Numbered from the stretch's first letter, positions 17,156 through 26,403 are shown. The stretch is DNA of 64,000 nucleotides from Lachnospiraceae bacterium (GCA_910575835.1 CAJTGB010000010.1:1-64000), one strand, 5' to 3'. A program made the numbers and translations. Notes: generated by a model from the sequence alone, not told the origin.

Positions 17156-18077
17156 ATCTGCGCCCTCCTTCCATGCGATCCAGGAAATACTCTTCCAGAT
17201 CCATATGATGGAAACCGGATGCGTACACTGATACCTGGTTCTCTATCAACATCTGATTGACTTCTGCGCCGTTCCTCACTCCATACAGCCTTATCGAACT
17301 GGAGTCGGCCGCCTCTGCACGCACATCCGGGAATGATTCCCGAATCAGGGCAAACGCACGCTGCACCTCCTGCACTTCGATCTGAAAATAATCCTGGCAC
17401 TTTTCTTCTAATTCTTCTCTGCTGACCTGTTCAACCAGTTCTCCGTCTTTGATGATCCCATAGTTGGTGGCGATCTTACTCAGTTCTCCCAGAATGTGCG
17501 AACTCAGCAGTATGGTCTTGCCCTCTTCATGAAGCCTCTGGATCAATTGACGCAGTTCCCGGATCCCTTCCGGGTCCAGACCGTTTATAGGCTCATCCAG
17601 AATCAGCAGGTCAGGATTCCCAAGAAGCGCCAGCGCAACGCCTAACCGCTGCTTCATTCCCATTGAAAAATGCTTTACCTTCTTCTTCCCTGTGTCCGCA
17701 AGCCCTGTTACTTCCAGCACCGTATCCGCGCTCTTGTCATCCGCAAGCCCCATACACCTTGCCTTCATCACCGCATTCTGCCTTGCCGTCATATTCGGAT
17801 ACAGTCCTGCCGTTTCTATCAGAACTCCCAGCCTCCTGCGCACCGTCGGATCGCTGACCGGCTTTTCGAACAGCCGGATCTCTCCTCCTGTCGGATACGC
17901 AAGTCCGCAGAGCATCTTCAGGGTCGTAGATTTTCCTGCCCCGTTTCTGCCGATGAATCCATAGATGCTGCCTTCGCGTACCTTCAATGTAAGATTTTTT
18001 ACCGCCGCCTTTTCGCCGTACATCTTCGTAAGGGCATTGGTCTCTACGGCATATATACTTTTTCTGTCAGTTTCCAT
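17148..18077 (-). CDS. ABC transporter ATP-binding protein, BcrA-like
   Basis: A 309-residue ATPase. Walker A is GRNGAGKST, the signature is FSMGMKQRLGVALALL, and Walker B is LLILDEPINGLDPEGI. A C-terminal extension of about 90 residues follows, as in BcrA-type immunity ATPases. The ATG at 18077 (METDRKS) follows AAGGAG at a workable distance; the longer frame to 18170 has cysteine-rich, unlikely N-terminal sequence. The linked sensor and regulator suggest it is induced by an antimicrobial peptide, but the substrate is unproven. Confidence 0.9.
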   Translation of the reverse strand: METDRKSIYAVETNALTKMYGEKAAVKNLTLKVREGSIYGFIGRNGAGKSTTLKMLCGLAYPTGGEIRLFEKPVSDPTVRRRLGVLIETAGLYPNMTARQNAVMKARCMGLADDKSADTVLEVTGLADTGKKKVKHFSMGMKQRLGVALALLGNPDLLILDEPINGLDPEGIRELRQLIQRLHEEGKTILLSSHILGELSKIATNYGIIKDGELVEQVSREELEEKCQDYFQIEVQEVQRAFALIRESFPDVRAEAADSSSIRLYGVRNGAEVNQMLIENQVSVYASGFHHMDLEEYFLDRMEGGRRYV

Positions 18078-18187
18078 AGTCTCTTTCTCTCCTTTCCCGT
18101 GCAGATGTTCTGCGTACATAACACACACAACTCCTTCACACAAGAAACATTCTAATACAAGAGATTTCAAAAAGTGCTCAGAAAAGT

Positions 18188-18922
18188 TTAAGAAAGTTTA
18201 AAGCCTATTCCCCACACCGTCTGAATATATGCATCCGTGCCGCTTTTCCTTAACTTGGACCGGATATTGCTGATATGTACATTGATGGTCTTATCCTCTG
18301 CCAGGTATTCTTCTCCCCAGGCATATTCATAGATCATCTGCTTCGTGAACACACGCCTGGGATTCCTGATCAGCAGCTCCATGATCAGGAATTCATGCCC
18401 TGTCAATTCCACCAATTCTCCCTCTGCCGTCATCTCCCGCGTATCAGGATCAAGCGTCCAGGAACGGTATGTATATGCTCGCTGCCCGGTCGTCTGTTCC
18501 TGTGAAGATACGTCTGTATCCCCGCCCCCGCTGCCCGGATGCTCTGCCCTGTCCGTCTCCTTCTGCCTGTCAAGGCGGCGGAACTGTACCTGTATTCTGA
18601 CCAGCAGCTCCGGCAGGTCAAAGGGCTTGCACATGTAATCCTCTGCCCCGGCAGACAATACCTCCACCTTACTGTCCAATCCGCTCTTTGCAGACAGTAC
18701 AATAACCGGCGCCTGTTCGGAGAATACCGAGACTAATTCCTCGCCCGGGATTCCCGGAAGCATCAGGTCTAAGAGAACCAGGTCGAACTTCTCCAGCTCA
18801 AACAGCAGCTTCGCCTCACTGCCGGAATAAGCCTGCGTACACGTATATCCATGATCCTCCAGATATTCTCTTAGCATCTGGTTATTTTTAGCGTCATCCT
18901 CTGCGATCAAAATTCTCTGCAT
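18188..18922 (-). CDS. OmpR/PhoB-family response regulator
   Basis: A 244-residue regulator. The receiver domain has the acidic pair in LIAEDD, phospho-acceptor D52 in LVLLDLMLPG, and the lysine in YMCKPFDLPELL. The C-terminal winged helix ends with FTKQMIYEYAWGEEY and HISNIRSKLRKSG. Between them is an unusually long linker of about 45 residues rich in Arg, Gly, Ser and Gln (GSGGGDTDVSSQEQTTGQ). It is first in the operon with the ABC exporter and kinase. Confidence 0.93.
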   Translation of the reverse strand: MQRILIAEDDAKNNQMLREYLEDHGYTCTQAYSGSEAKLLFELEKFDLVLLDLMLPGIPGEELVSVFSEQAPVIVLSAKSGLDSKVEVLSAGAEDYMCKPFDLPELLVRIQVQFRRLDRQKETDRAEHPGSGGGDTDVSSQEQTTGQRAYTYRSWTLDPDTREMTAEGELVELTGHEFLIMELLIRNPRRVFTKQMIYEYAWGEEYLAEDKTINVHISNIRSKLRKSGTDAYIQTVWGIGFKLS

Positions 18923-18927
18923 GTCTT

Positions 18928-19905
18928 CTACCTCTTGTCAAAACTATGAAAATCCGAATACACAATTACAACTTCCCGCATTTTCTTCCACCGGCTTGCG
19001 ACAAGTTCAAATGGCAATAAATCTTCTTCTGAGAAGACATAATTCCTCTGCATATTCTGATAAGCATCCCTGATTCCTTTATTATCAGACAGACTTTGGA
19101 ATATCTCAAAATCAGAAAACTTCTTATCTGCCAGTTCACTTCCCATCCTTCTGGTCTCCTCCAGTCTCTTATACCCTGACATTTCGAGAAACAGACCTGT
19201 GTTCCCAAGCATACTCTGAATCAGCCGCAGATCCAACATAACTCCCACATCATAGACATGCTTCGCAGCATCAAAATACATCCCACGTTCATAATAAAAT
19301 TCCGCTGCAAATATTTTATCCACAAATATCCGTTCCATGCGGATCGTCTTTATCGGAAACGGCATTACTTCAAATTGTTCCTTCAAAATAACTCTCTGTT
19401 CTTCTGCGGCATAAGTATAAATTATGGGCTCGATCTCCAAAATTGAAAAAGGTTCGCTGACAGTAAACGAAGTTCCTTCAACTTTAACATAACCGAATCT
19501 CTGGAGCGGATCGTCAGCATCTACTGTCACTACCGGCGTATAATCATAAACCGCTGTAATACTGCCTTTCCTGTCATCCTCCAATTCCTTCCTGGCTGTC
19601 CTTGGTAACGAAAGATACTTTTTTGTCGCTGTTTCCAGCCGTTTTTTGGCCTGGCTTTTGCTGCAATTATCTACACATACGGTCAGATCAATGTCTTCGG
19701 AAAAACGGCGGATACTTTTTTGGGCTTTATATAAGGCTGTGCCTCCTTTAAAATATGCCGGAAGAATTTCCTGCTTTTCTGATAGTTCTTTTAAAAGCAA
19801 TGTAACATAATAGTCTTTTTCCAGAATATCTTCCCTGATTCCGGTTATATCATGAATAAGCCCAATGATATTAAGAAATGAAAATCTATCCTTATGCAGT
19901 TTCAT
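18928..19905 (-). CDS. AbiEii/AbiGii-family nucleotidyltransferase toxin
   Basis: A 325-residue protein with the nucleotidyltransferase signature YFKGGTALYKAQKSIRRFSEDIDLTV (residues 51-76, given here in parts: GGT at 54-56, S69 and DID at 71-73). AbiE toxins are GTP-dependent nucleotidyltransferases that inhibit growth; related enzymes modify tRNA ends. It overlaps the upstream gene by 14 bp, the usual AbiE arrangement. It may act in phage defence or only in locus maintenance. Confidence 0.85.
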   Translation of the reverse strand: MKLHKDRFSFLNIIGLIHDITGIREDILEKDYYVTLLLKELSEKQEILPAYFKGGTALYKAQKSIRRFSEDIDLTVCVDNCSKSQAKKRLETATKKYLSLPRTARKELEDDRKGSITAVYDYTPVVTVDADDPLQRFGYVKVEGTSFTVSEPFSILEIEPIIYTYAAEEQRVILKEQFEVMPFPIKTIRMERIFVDKIFAAEFYYERGMYFDAAKHVYDVGVMLDLRLIQSMLGNTGLFLEMSGYKRLEETRRMGSELADKKFSDFEIFQSLSDNKGIRDAYQNMQRNYVFSEEDLLPFELVASRWKKMREVVIVYSDFHSFDKR

Positions 19906-20554
19906 ATAATTCTCCCAGCATAATGTCGATCGTTCTAATGAGTATCTTAGAATTGTAATATTTCCTTGCCGTAAAAATCAAAATATCCGTATTAAGCTCT
20001 AATGATTTTACAATCCCCTTTATCAGTTCTTCCGGCTTGACAGCATCAACCGGGGCATCTCCCAGATCTCTTATCACATCCAATATCTGAAGATAACGGT
20101 AATTGGCACGGTTTACATTCGCAGAAGGTCTTCTTATCTCAACCTGTATATCAACCGGCACTCTTTTTGTATACATATTTGTCGCAATACTTATCCGCTT
20201 AGGCATCTGAGACACCAGCCCTATACGATTCAGCATGGACAATCCTGTTTCATAACCGATCACATCCTTCTCGTCATACAGTAACCGCTTGCAAAACAAA
20301 GTTTCTTTATTGGGCGTATAATATCCAAACGCAGTTTTAATCTTCTTACAGTAGACACCTTTTTCAATCCTTATAATCTGTCCTGCTTTTTCCAGCCTGG
20401 CCATATTTACATTAACTGCTTTCTTAACTTCTGCTTCATCCAGTCCGGTTTCTTCTGCAATATACTGTGTAACCTGACTTGTCAAAATAGGTTGGTCTGG
20501 TTCTTGTCTTTCTATATACTGAATCAACAAATTTCTATATCCTATGTTGTTCAT
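19892..20554 (-). CDS. AbiEi-like antitoxin / DUF6088 regulator
   Basis: A 220-residue protein with an N-terminal winged-helix region (QPILTSQVTQYIAEETGLDEAEV, given as parts QPILTSQVTQ and AEETGLDEAE). The ATG at 20554 (MNNIGYRN) follows AAGGAG closely; an upstream ATG at 20584 has no such site. In AbiE systems the first gene is a DNA-binding antitoxin that represses the operon and counters the nucleotidyltransferase. The family placement is from context and general pattern. Confidence 0.75.
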   Translation of the reverse strand: MNNIGYRNLLIQYIERQEPDQPILTSQVTQYIAEETGLDEAEVKKAVNVNMARLEKAGQIIRIEKGVYCKKIKTAFGYYTPNKETLFCKRLLYDEKDVIGYETGLSMLNRIGLVSQMPKRISIATNMYTKRVPVDIQVEIRRPSANVNRANYRYLQILDVIRDLGDAPVDAVKPEELIKGIVKSLELNTDILIFTARKYYNSKILIRTIDIMLGELYETA

Positions 20555-20660
20555 ATGACCGCTCCTTTTTGTTATTATATTCATGTTTATTATATATATC
20601 TATGTACTCATAATAACACTTAAAAAAAATATAGTCAACCTGAACAGCCTTTTTCATTCC

Positions 20661-21554
20661 TTAAAACGGAAGCGTCATCTGCGTTACCCTGTAGGGCCTT
20701 TTATACTGACTGATAATATCTTCCATTCGATATACGATCTGTCTCTTCCCGCACTCTTCTGCGAAATACTCCCACAACTTCTTCGCCTGCGGACTGACAC
20801 ACTCATAATATTCCCCGTATCTTTTCCGGTATTCTTCTGCCAGTCCTTCGCCCGGGAACAACTCATTAAGCTTCTGATAATACCAGGCTCTCTGATTCCC
20901 CCGAAGAGTCATACCGAACGCCGGATAGATGAAGTCTGCCCCGGCGTCCTTCGCCCTTCTGATAATCTCACCGATATTATCACGGTTGTCCTCTATAAAG
21001 GGCAGAACGGGCATAAGCAGTATCCCCGTATATAACCCCGCCCCTGCAAGCTCTTCGATCATCTTGAACCTCTCAGACGGCCGGGCGACATTCGGCTCTA
21101 CCTTTGCCGCCAGCTCATCATCCGCCGTTGTTATCGTAATCTTCAGAAGCACCGGAGAATGCTCTGCTATGCTCTTAAGGATATCGATATCCCGCACAAG
21201 CAGCGAGCTCTTCGTCGCAATGGCTGCGCCGAATCCAAACGCATCGCAAAGCTCCAGCGCGTGCCTTGAAAGCATAAGTTTTCGTTCAAACGGATTATAC
21301 GGATCGCTCATGGCTCCGGTCCCGACTACGCCGCTTCTTGTCTTCCTGCGCAGATCATTCCGAATGATCCGAAGCGCATCCTCTTTGGCGCGCACCTTAT
21401 CAAATTGTTCCACTCCATAGCAGTCTGAACGGCTGTCGCAGTATATACACCCGTGACAGCATCCCTTGTATATATTCATATTGTAATCGATCCCAAACCA
21501 ATTATTCGGAGCCTTTATCTTCGTTACGATCGTCTTCGCGGGAATGTATTCCAT
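20661..21554 (-). CDS. SPL-family radical SAM protein
   Basis: A 297-residue radical SAM enzyme. C32, C36 and C39 in GCCHGCIYCDSRSDCYG form the CxxxCxxC cluster site. The protein begins YIPAKTIVTKIKAPNNWFG and contains GTGAMSDPYNPFERKL, both typical of the spore photoproduct lyase-like/Rv2578c group. Its substrate is unknown. The C-terminal 60 residues are charged. It appears to be a single gene. Confidence 0.85.
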   Translation of the reverse strand: MEYIPAKTIVTKIKAPNNWFGIDYNMNIYKGCCHGCIYCDSRSDCYGVEQFDKVRAKEDALRIIRNDLRRKTRSGVVGTGAMSDPYNPFERKLMLSRHALELCDAFGFGAAIATKSSLLVRDIDILKSIAEHSPVLLKITITTADDELAAKVEPNVARPSERFKMIEELAGAGLYTGILLMPVLPFIEDNRDNIGEIIRRAKDAGADFIYPAFGMTLRGNQRAWYYQKLNELFPGEGLAEEYRKRYGEYYECVSPQAKKLWEYFAEECGKRQIVYRMEDIISQYKRPYRVTQMTLPF

Positions 21555-21588
21555 CTCTCTCCTCCGGTTTTTTCTGTAAGGCGGCTAA

Positions 21589-21612
21589 CCCTCCAAACGA
21601 AAGAAAGGAGGG
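21589..21612 (+). promoter_or_regulatory. Hairpin hiding the toxin ribosome site
   Basis: CCCTCC (21589-21594) can pair with GGAGGG (21607-21612), the Shine-Dalgarno sequence of the 30-codon gene starting at 21621. Sequestered ribosome sites are common in type I toxin mRNAs. Confidence 0.55.
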
Positions 21613-21620
21613 CGACGCTG

Positions 21621-21713
21621 ATGAATGCTACATACTCGGATTTATTCCAGTTCTGTATATTTGTCGCTGCCCTGATTGGACTGTGCTACACAGTCTTCAG
21701 GGGAAAGAAATAG
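21621..21713 (+). CDS. Small hydrophobic peptide, candidate type I (holin-like) toxin
   Basis: A 30-residue peptide that starts MNATYSDLFQF and has one membrane-spanning segment (FCIFVAALIGLCYTVF, about residues 11-26) and a basic tail RGKK. It is preceded by AAAGGAGGG eight bases before the ATG. This composition matches the putative holin-like toxins (TxpA/Fst-like) of Firmicutes, which damage the membrane when not silenced by an antisense RNA. The locus has the expected surroundings: a stem covering the ribosome site and a convergent promoter at 21810-21838. Toxicity is unproven. Confidence 0.65.
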   Translation: MNATYSDLFQFCIFVAALIGLCYTVFRGKK

Positions 21714-21757
21714 CCGCCACTACTACCAATAGTGACGGCACGCCGCTTTCAGCGGTG
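21713..21757. terminator. Overlapping 3' hairpins of toxin mRNA and antisense RNA
   Basis: GCCGCCACTA (21713-21722) pairs with TAGTGACGGC (21730-21739) with one mismatch. A second small hairpin, CCGCT/AGCGG, follows at 21743-21755. The stems could end the toxin mRNA and, read in reverse, the antisense RNA. Confidence 0.5.
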
Positions 21758-21803
21758 TAACTGTTGTCTTATTAAAGGGTAGGCCGCTTCTTTGGCTTTC
21801 CTT
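21720..21803 (-). ncRNA. Predicted antisense RNA to the candidate toxin
   Basis: A convergent transcript of roughly 80-90 nt is predicted from the strong minus-strand promoter at 21810-21838, running leftward into the 3' hairpins of the toxin gene. No reading frame of note lies in it. Ends are estimates from the promoter position and the stem at 21713-21739. Confidence 0.5.
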
Positions 21804-21809
21804 TTGTAT

Positions 21810-21838
21810 ATTCTAACATGACACCGGATATTGTTCAA
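21810..21838 (-). promoter_or_regulatory. Minus-strand promoter, TTGAAC-17-TAGAAT
   Basis: On the minus strand TTGAAC (21833-21838) and TAGAAT (21810-21815) are separated by exactly 17 bp, near the sigma-A consensus. The only thing downstream is the convergent toxin gene, so it most likely drives an antisense RNA. Confidence 0.6.
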
Positions 21839-21869
21839 TATTTATTTCTAACTTCTTATCGAACCCTTC

Positions 21870-22856
21870 TTATCGAACGCGCAATTTCTGGCCCACATAG
21901 ATGAGGTTCGGATTACGGATTCCGTTTAACTGTACCAATCTCTGATAAGTCGTGCCGAATCGGCTGGCTATCCCGCTTAATGTATCCCCGGGCCGCACCA
22001 CATAGTATTCCGCCTGCCCTGACCCCGACGTCTTCACAGGCACACGGATCACCTGTCCCGCATAGATCCGGTTCGGATTGCGGATTCCGTTCAGCTGGGC
22101 CAGAACTGCTACAGTGGTTCCGTATCTCCTTGCTATTCCTCCCAAAGTATCGCCATACTGTATTCTGTAAGTGATGATCTGCTCTGGCTGCGGGTCCGGT
22201 TTGGGGTCCGGCTTGGGATCTGGTTTGGGAGCACTGTCGGCGCCCGCATACCGATCCCAGTCATCCGCATTCCCATAGAATACATCAAGATCCAGGTTGC
22301 CGTTATACCCTTGAAGCCTGCCCTCAGAAGTATACTGGTACAGTGTAGGCGAACCCCACGCCCCCATCCGCTCAGGAAGCGGCGCATCAGGATTATAACC
22401 CATCTGTACCCCGAATGCATAATAATAAGCATTCCACAGACGGTAACCGGCGTTAGCCACCGCACTCCAGTCTTGATCATTGACCATATAATTACTCATG
22501 TAGATGAACGGCTTCACTCCGGTCAGCTGATGTACACGGTCCAGCCATTGCTTCACCCAGCCTACGCTTCCTGCTGCCGCCGTTATCTCAAAGTCCAGCA
22601 CCAGGATCGCCTTTTTCACATAGTCTTTTACATTTCTTACAAAATACTCCGCCTCGTCGTCTGCATTCCGGCCGCTGGCGAAATGATAGACGCCAAGCTT
22701 CTTGCCCAGGCTTTCCGCCTGTCTGAAAGCCTGATTGCAGTAAGGATTCTTATAAGATGTTCCTTCAGTCGCTTTAATAATCACAAATTCACACGGTACC
22801 GCTGCCAGGTCGATTCCTTCCTGCCAACTGCTGATATCAATTCCATTCATACTCAT
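21870..22856 (-). CDS. GH25 lysozyme with two LysM domains
   Basis: A 328-residue muramidase. The glycoside hydrolase 25 domain spans about residues 1-205, starting [13 protein letters not shown] (catalytic-site D7) with D98 and E100 in ILVLDFEI. A proline-lysine-aspartate linker of repeating PKPD units follows. Two LysM domains close the protein (about 228-275 and 281-327), each with YxVxxGDTLxxIA-type sequence and LNGIRNPN. There is no signal peptide, so it is probably released by lysis or another route. It may be of phage or spore-lysis origin, though no other phage genes are nearby. Confidence 0.93.
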   Translation of the reverse strand: MSMNGIDISSWQEGIDLAAVPCEFVIIKATEGTSYKNPYCNQAFRQAESLGKKLGVYHFASGRNADDEAEYFVRNVKDYVKKAILVLDFEITAAAGSVGWVKQWLDRVHQLTGVKPFIYMSNYMVNDQDWSAVANAGYRLWNAYYYAFGVQMGYNPDAPLPERMGAWGSPTLYQYTSEGRLQGYNGNLDLDVFYGNADDWDRYAGADSAPKPDPKPDPKPDPQPEQIITYRIQYGDTLGGIARRYGTTVAVLAQLNGIRNPNRIYAGQVIRVPVKTSGSGQAEYYVVRPGDTLSGIASRFGTTYQRLVQLNGIRNPNLIYVGQKLRVR

Positions 22857-22935
22857 ACATATCGCTCCCTTCCATATATAGATATGAAAGGAAGCGATAT
22901 CCGGTACTAAATATGATTATAAATTTTATATTTGA

Positions 22936-24177
22936 TCAATTCGTACTCTCCCGCCTGCAGTAGGTGCGGACTGTCAATGCCAGAAACAGCGGGATCTCGG
23001 CCAATGCCGCTCCGATAATGAAGCAGGGGCTCCAGATCACCGCCTGGCCGGCATGCACAAAGTCTGTTCCCAGCAGTTCATACAGGAAGGAATTCGACAG
23101 CCCGACTCCCCCTGACGGCAGAAGATACCGAATGACATTCACCCATTCCGCGTCCGATACTATATAGAGTATCACCGGCAGAAGAACGATCAGCAGCGCG
23201 ATCTTCAAAGTATCCTGGACATTCCTGCACCTTGCCGATAAAAATAACGTACAGCAAACCGCTGCAAAAATCGACAAGAATCCTGCTGCGACGGCGGCAG
23301 ATTGTGCCTGCCCTACCGTAAGCGCCGGGATCACAAATATATCCCACAGCATCTGGACAGACGTCTCAAGTCCTTTTGCACCGTAGACCTGATTCGTGAT
23401 CAGCAGAAATGATCCGATACCGATCAGGAAGGTCACAGCAAATATCAGCACCGCCGTCACGATCTTTGCGGCCGCTAGATGTATCCTTCCGTACCTGGTA
23501 CAGCGCAGGATACTGTCCGCTCCCGTCTGGTATTCTGCCGAGAAGATCGGTGAGATGATCACTATGAACACCAGAAGCATCAGCAATATATAGAGTGACA
23601 GATATTCAAGAGATGTCATAGAGAATCCTGAATTATAGGTAAAAGGCATCTTAACGCCTCCATTCAGTTCCCTGATCTTCTCCTGCTCCGCTTCATTTTT
23701 CCCTCTAAAAGCCATTCTCTCCTGATACTGCTCATAAAACTTCGGCACATCGTCAGGCGCAATATCAGCGTCCGTCATCGTATATACCGAAACCTCCTCC
23801 CTGGCCAGTACATGTGCTGCTGCCTTCAGAATCGGATAGATGGGCAGGATCTTTTGGACATACACCTCTTTTGGCACGTCCGGCGGAAATACCGCCCCAT
23901 ATTCCCGATAGCATTCCTGAAATACCAGGATAGCCTCCCTGATCTTCTCCTCCGTAATCTCACCGTTGTTCTCTTTTTCTATCTGTTTCTGGTAAGCGAT
24001 TGCATCCCTTCCCGATAGTTCGCTGACATTTCCCTGTTCATCGACCCGGTAAGTCCTCTCAAACGATACGGGGAAATATGCCAGCACCGCCGATAACAAT
24101 ATCAAAATCACCAACAATATCCAGACAGACCTCGCCGTAACTACCCGTTTCAACTCCAAATATAATAATCTTCCCAT
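22936..24177 (-). CDS. ABC transporter permease of an ECF-sigma-linked operon
   Basis: A 413-residue membrane protein. One N-terminal hydrophobic segment (SVWILLVILILLSAVLAYF) is followed by about 150 extracytoplasmic residues and then five or more membrane segments. SAEYQTGADSILRCTRYGR is the conserved loop of ABC-2 permeases. The gene starts directly after the ATPase stop. It is the last gene of the operon sigma factor, membrane protein, ATPase, permease. Confidence 0.85.
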   Translation of the reverse strand: MGRLLYLELKRVVTARSVWILLVILILLSAVLAYFPVSFERTYRVDEQGNVSELSGRDAIAYQKQIEKENNGEITEEKIREAILVFQECYREYGAVFPPDVPKEVYVQKILPIYPILKAAAHVLAREEVSVYTMTDADIAPDDVPKFYEQYQERMAFRGKNEAEQEKIRELNGGVKMPFTYNSGFSMTSLEYLSLYILLMLLVFIVIISPIFSAEYQTGADSILRCTRYGRIHLAAAKIVTAVLIFAVTFLIGIGSFLLITNQVYGAKGLETSVQMLWDIFVIPALTVGQAQSAAVAAGFLSIFAAVCCTLFLSARCRNVQDTLKIALLIVLLPVILYIVSDAEWVNVIRYLLPSGGVGLSNSFLYELLGTDFVHAGQAVIWSPCFIIGAALAEIPLFLALTVRTYCRRESTN

Positions 24178-25062
24178 CTACCATTCCTCCTTCGCACTCT
24201 CCGGGAACAGCCACAGATACAAATCTTCCATCCTGGGCTCCTCGCTCTTAGAACCGGGAATCACCGGCGTATCCGCCAGGTAGCGCACCCTTACGTCTCC
24301 GTTTCCCTGATTGTATACATTTACCATAAGAATCTGCTGTCCATAGGCTGATAATTCTCTCTCGTCAATGTCTGACGACCACACCTTGCCTGCTACCATC
24401 AGTACCAGCTCTTCTGTCTTCCCGGTTGCAATGATCTTTCCCTCCTTCATCACAGCATTGCAGGTGGCGATATACTCGATATCCGAGACAATGTGCGTAG
24501 AGATCAGCACGATCCTGTCGTGGGCGAATTCAGACAGAAGATTGCGGAACTTCACCCTCTCCCCCGGATCCAGACCGCTTGTAGGCTCATCTAACACCAG
24601 GACCTCGGGATCATTGAGCAACGCCTGCGCGATACCCACCCGCCGTTTCATGCCACCGGAGAGCTTCGATATCTTCTTACGCCTTACGTCATATAACGAC
24701 ACCCTCTTTAGGAGGGTATGGATCCGCGATCTCGTCTCTGCCCTTGTAAGTCCCTTTAACGCCGCAATATACTCCAGGTAATCCTGGACGCTAAAGCCCG
24801 GATAGAATCCGAACTCCTGGGGCAGATATCCAAATATATCCCGATAGCTCTCCTTCAAGGCTCCGATCTCGATCCCATCATATCTGATGCTCCCGGATGT
24901 AGGGCGCTGGATTCCCGCGATCATACGCATCAGCGTAGTCTTGCCCGCCCCGTTCGCCCCCAGAAGCCCCCATACGCCGGGAGTAAGCGTCAGGGAAACG
25001 CTGTCCACCGCGCATTTATCCTTATACTGTTTGGTAATTTCACATATTTCTAATCCCATCAT
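24178..25062 (-). CDS. ABC transporter ATP-binding protein
   Basis: A 294-residue ATPase. Walker A is GANGAGKTTLMR, the Q-loop region contains GYLPQEFGFYPGFS, the signature is LSGGMKRRVGIAQAL, and Walker B is VLVLDEPTSGLDPGER. The start could be M1 or M2 (MMGLEICEI). It works with the permease downstream. The substrate is unknown. Confidence 0.92.
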   Translation of the reverse strand: MMGLEICEITKQYKDKCAVDSVSLTLTPGVWGLLGANGAGKTTLMRMIAGIQRPTSGSIRYDGIEIGALKESYRDIFGYLPQEFGFYPGFSVQDYLEYIAALKGLTRAETRSRIHTLLKRVSLYDVRRKKISKLSGGMKRRVGIAQALLNDPEVLVLDEPTSGLDPGERVKFRNLLSEFAHDRIVLISTHIVSDIEYIATCNAVMKEGKIIATGKTEELVLMVAGKVWSSDIDERELSAYGQQILMVNVYNQGNGDVRVRYLADTPVIPGSKSEEPRMEDLYLWLFPESAKEEW

Positions 25063-25080
25063 ATCCTCCTTCTTATCTGT

Positions 25081-25887
25081 CTAAGTCTCTGTACTTTCTC
25101 TGATCCACATACGAACAGACAGCACAAACATCAGAAGCGCTCCGGCCGTACAGATCCCCCATATACCGAATCTGTCATACGCCGCCGGCCTGATATCGAA
25201 CAAAAATACCAGCGTCAGGACAAGAACAGCACAGTAGCCCTCGCAGATTCCCAACCGCCAGGAGATCTCTTCCCACTCTCTGGTCCTCCTTATGATCTGT
25301 ACACAACCCGTGCCTGCCGCAAGAAGAGGCAGCAGAAAATATATGGCCGTTCTCACCGCAGGTATCCCGGCCGTCCTCGCCGATATCCCCGCGCACAGGC
25401 TAAAGACCGCCAGATCTTCTGCCGCAAGAAGTATTAATTCTGCTATAAGAAGCCTTGATATAGACATCCGGGACGCTGTCTCGATCTCATGCATTTGATA
25501 CCGGTATGACCTGAGCATCAGCGGAACCGACGCCATAACGAGAACGACTGCCAGAACTCCCATCAACAGCGGAATATGGCGGATACTCATATATTCAAGC
25601 CATCCGTCAAAGGACAGGTATATCACCCCGAATACCATGATCGCGGCTAATCCCTGGGACAGCCACAAGTCTTTCCCCATAAACGGGATCTGCCGCAGCA
25701 TGAATTCTAAGAATCCGATCCTCTTCTTCGGCATTTGCAGGGCTTGCATCCTTCGTACCGACACCAGTACCCGTTCTCTGTGGCTCTGCGCCCTTCTTCC
25801 CTGAGTATCTTCATCTTCCGTCTTCTCATATGCCGTAACGTCGATCTTCAATGCGTTTTTTAAGTCCTCATACTGTTTCCGATCCAT
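25081..25887 (-). CDS. Membrane protein between an ECF sigma factor and ABC genes
   Basis: A 268-residue protein with a soluble N-terminus of about 80 residues and about six hydrophobic segments. It starts 3 bp after the sigma factor stop. I recognise no domain. Its place directly after the sigma gene, with a cytoplasmic N-terminal region and membrane-spanning remainder, is where anti-sigma factors are usually found, but no zinc-finger motif is visible. The role is inferred from position. Confidence 0.6.
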   Translation of the reverse strand: MDRKQYEDLKNALKIDVTAYEKTEDEDTQGRRAQSHRERVLVSVRRMQALQMPKKRIGFLEFMLRQIPFMGKDLWLSQGLAAIMVFGVIYLSFDGWLEYMSIRHIPLLMGVLAVVLVMASVPLMLRSYRYQMHEIETASRMSISRLLIAELILLAAEDLAVFSLCAGISARTAGIPAVRTAIYFLLPLLAAGTGCVQIIRRTREWEEISWRLGICEGYCAVLVLTLVFLFDIRPAAYDRFGIWGICTAGALLMFVLSVRMWIRESTET

Positions 25888-25890
25888 CCT

Positions 25891-26403
25891 CTACACCTCT
25901 CCTTCCATCTCACGTCTGATAAGCTTCAGCGCCCTCCGAAGCCTGGACTGCACCGTTCTTACTGGCAGCTCCGCCGCCATGGCTATCTCCCGGAAAGTCA
26001 ATTCCTGCGCAAACTTAAGATACACGATCTCTTTTAGCTCCTCCGGAAGATTGTGGACCATATGCTGAAAATTCACCTGCGCCTCCGAACCGGCATAGCC
26101 CGTCTCCAGATATTCCATATCCTCCGGCAGCTGTACTTCCCTTCTCTTCCTCCACAGATCCGTACAGGTATTGGCCGCCACCTTATATAAAAACCCACGG
26201 AATTTCCCCTGATCCTGATACTTAGGGAAATGCCGAATCACCTTCAGAAACGTCTCCTGTACCGCGTCTCTGGCCGTATCCTGATCCGGCGAATGATAGA
26301 TACAGTACCGCAGAATATCATCGTAGTACATCGACACCAGTTCTTCCCAGCATGAATTGTCTCCTCTTTTAATCCGCTGCAGCAGTTCTTTTTCACGCGT
26401 CAA
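25891..26403 (-). CDS. ECF sigma factor (TTG start)
   Basis: A 170-residue RNA polymerase sigma factor. Region 2 reads CWEELVSMYYDDILRYCIYH and DAVQETFLKVIRHFPKY; region 4 reads LPEELKEIVYLKFAQELTFREIAM, given in parts LKEIVYLKFA and LTFREIAMAA, ending VRTVQSRLRRALKLIRREM. The TTG at 26403 is chosen because GGAGGA lies 6 nt before it. The longer frame to 26616 begins with lysine-rich, unlikely sequence. It heads an operon with a membrane protein and ABC exporter. Confidence 0.88.
   Translation of the reverse strand: MTREKELLQRIKRGDNSCWEELVSMYYDDILRYCIYHSPDQDTARDAVQETFLKVIRHFPKYQDQGKFRGFLYKVAANTCTDLWRKRREVQLPEDMEYLETGYAGSEAQVNFQHMVHNLPEELKEIVYLKFAQELTFREIAMAAELPVRTVQSRLRRALKLIRREMEGEV

Noticed and set aside
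21870-22856. GH25 lysozyme as evidence for a prophage
   Set aside because: No capsid, tail, integrase or holin operon is nearby, and the LysM arrangement also occurs in non-phage clostridial genes.
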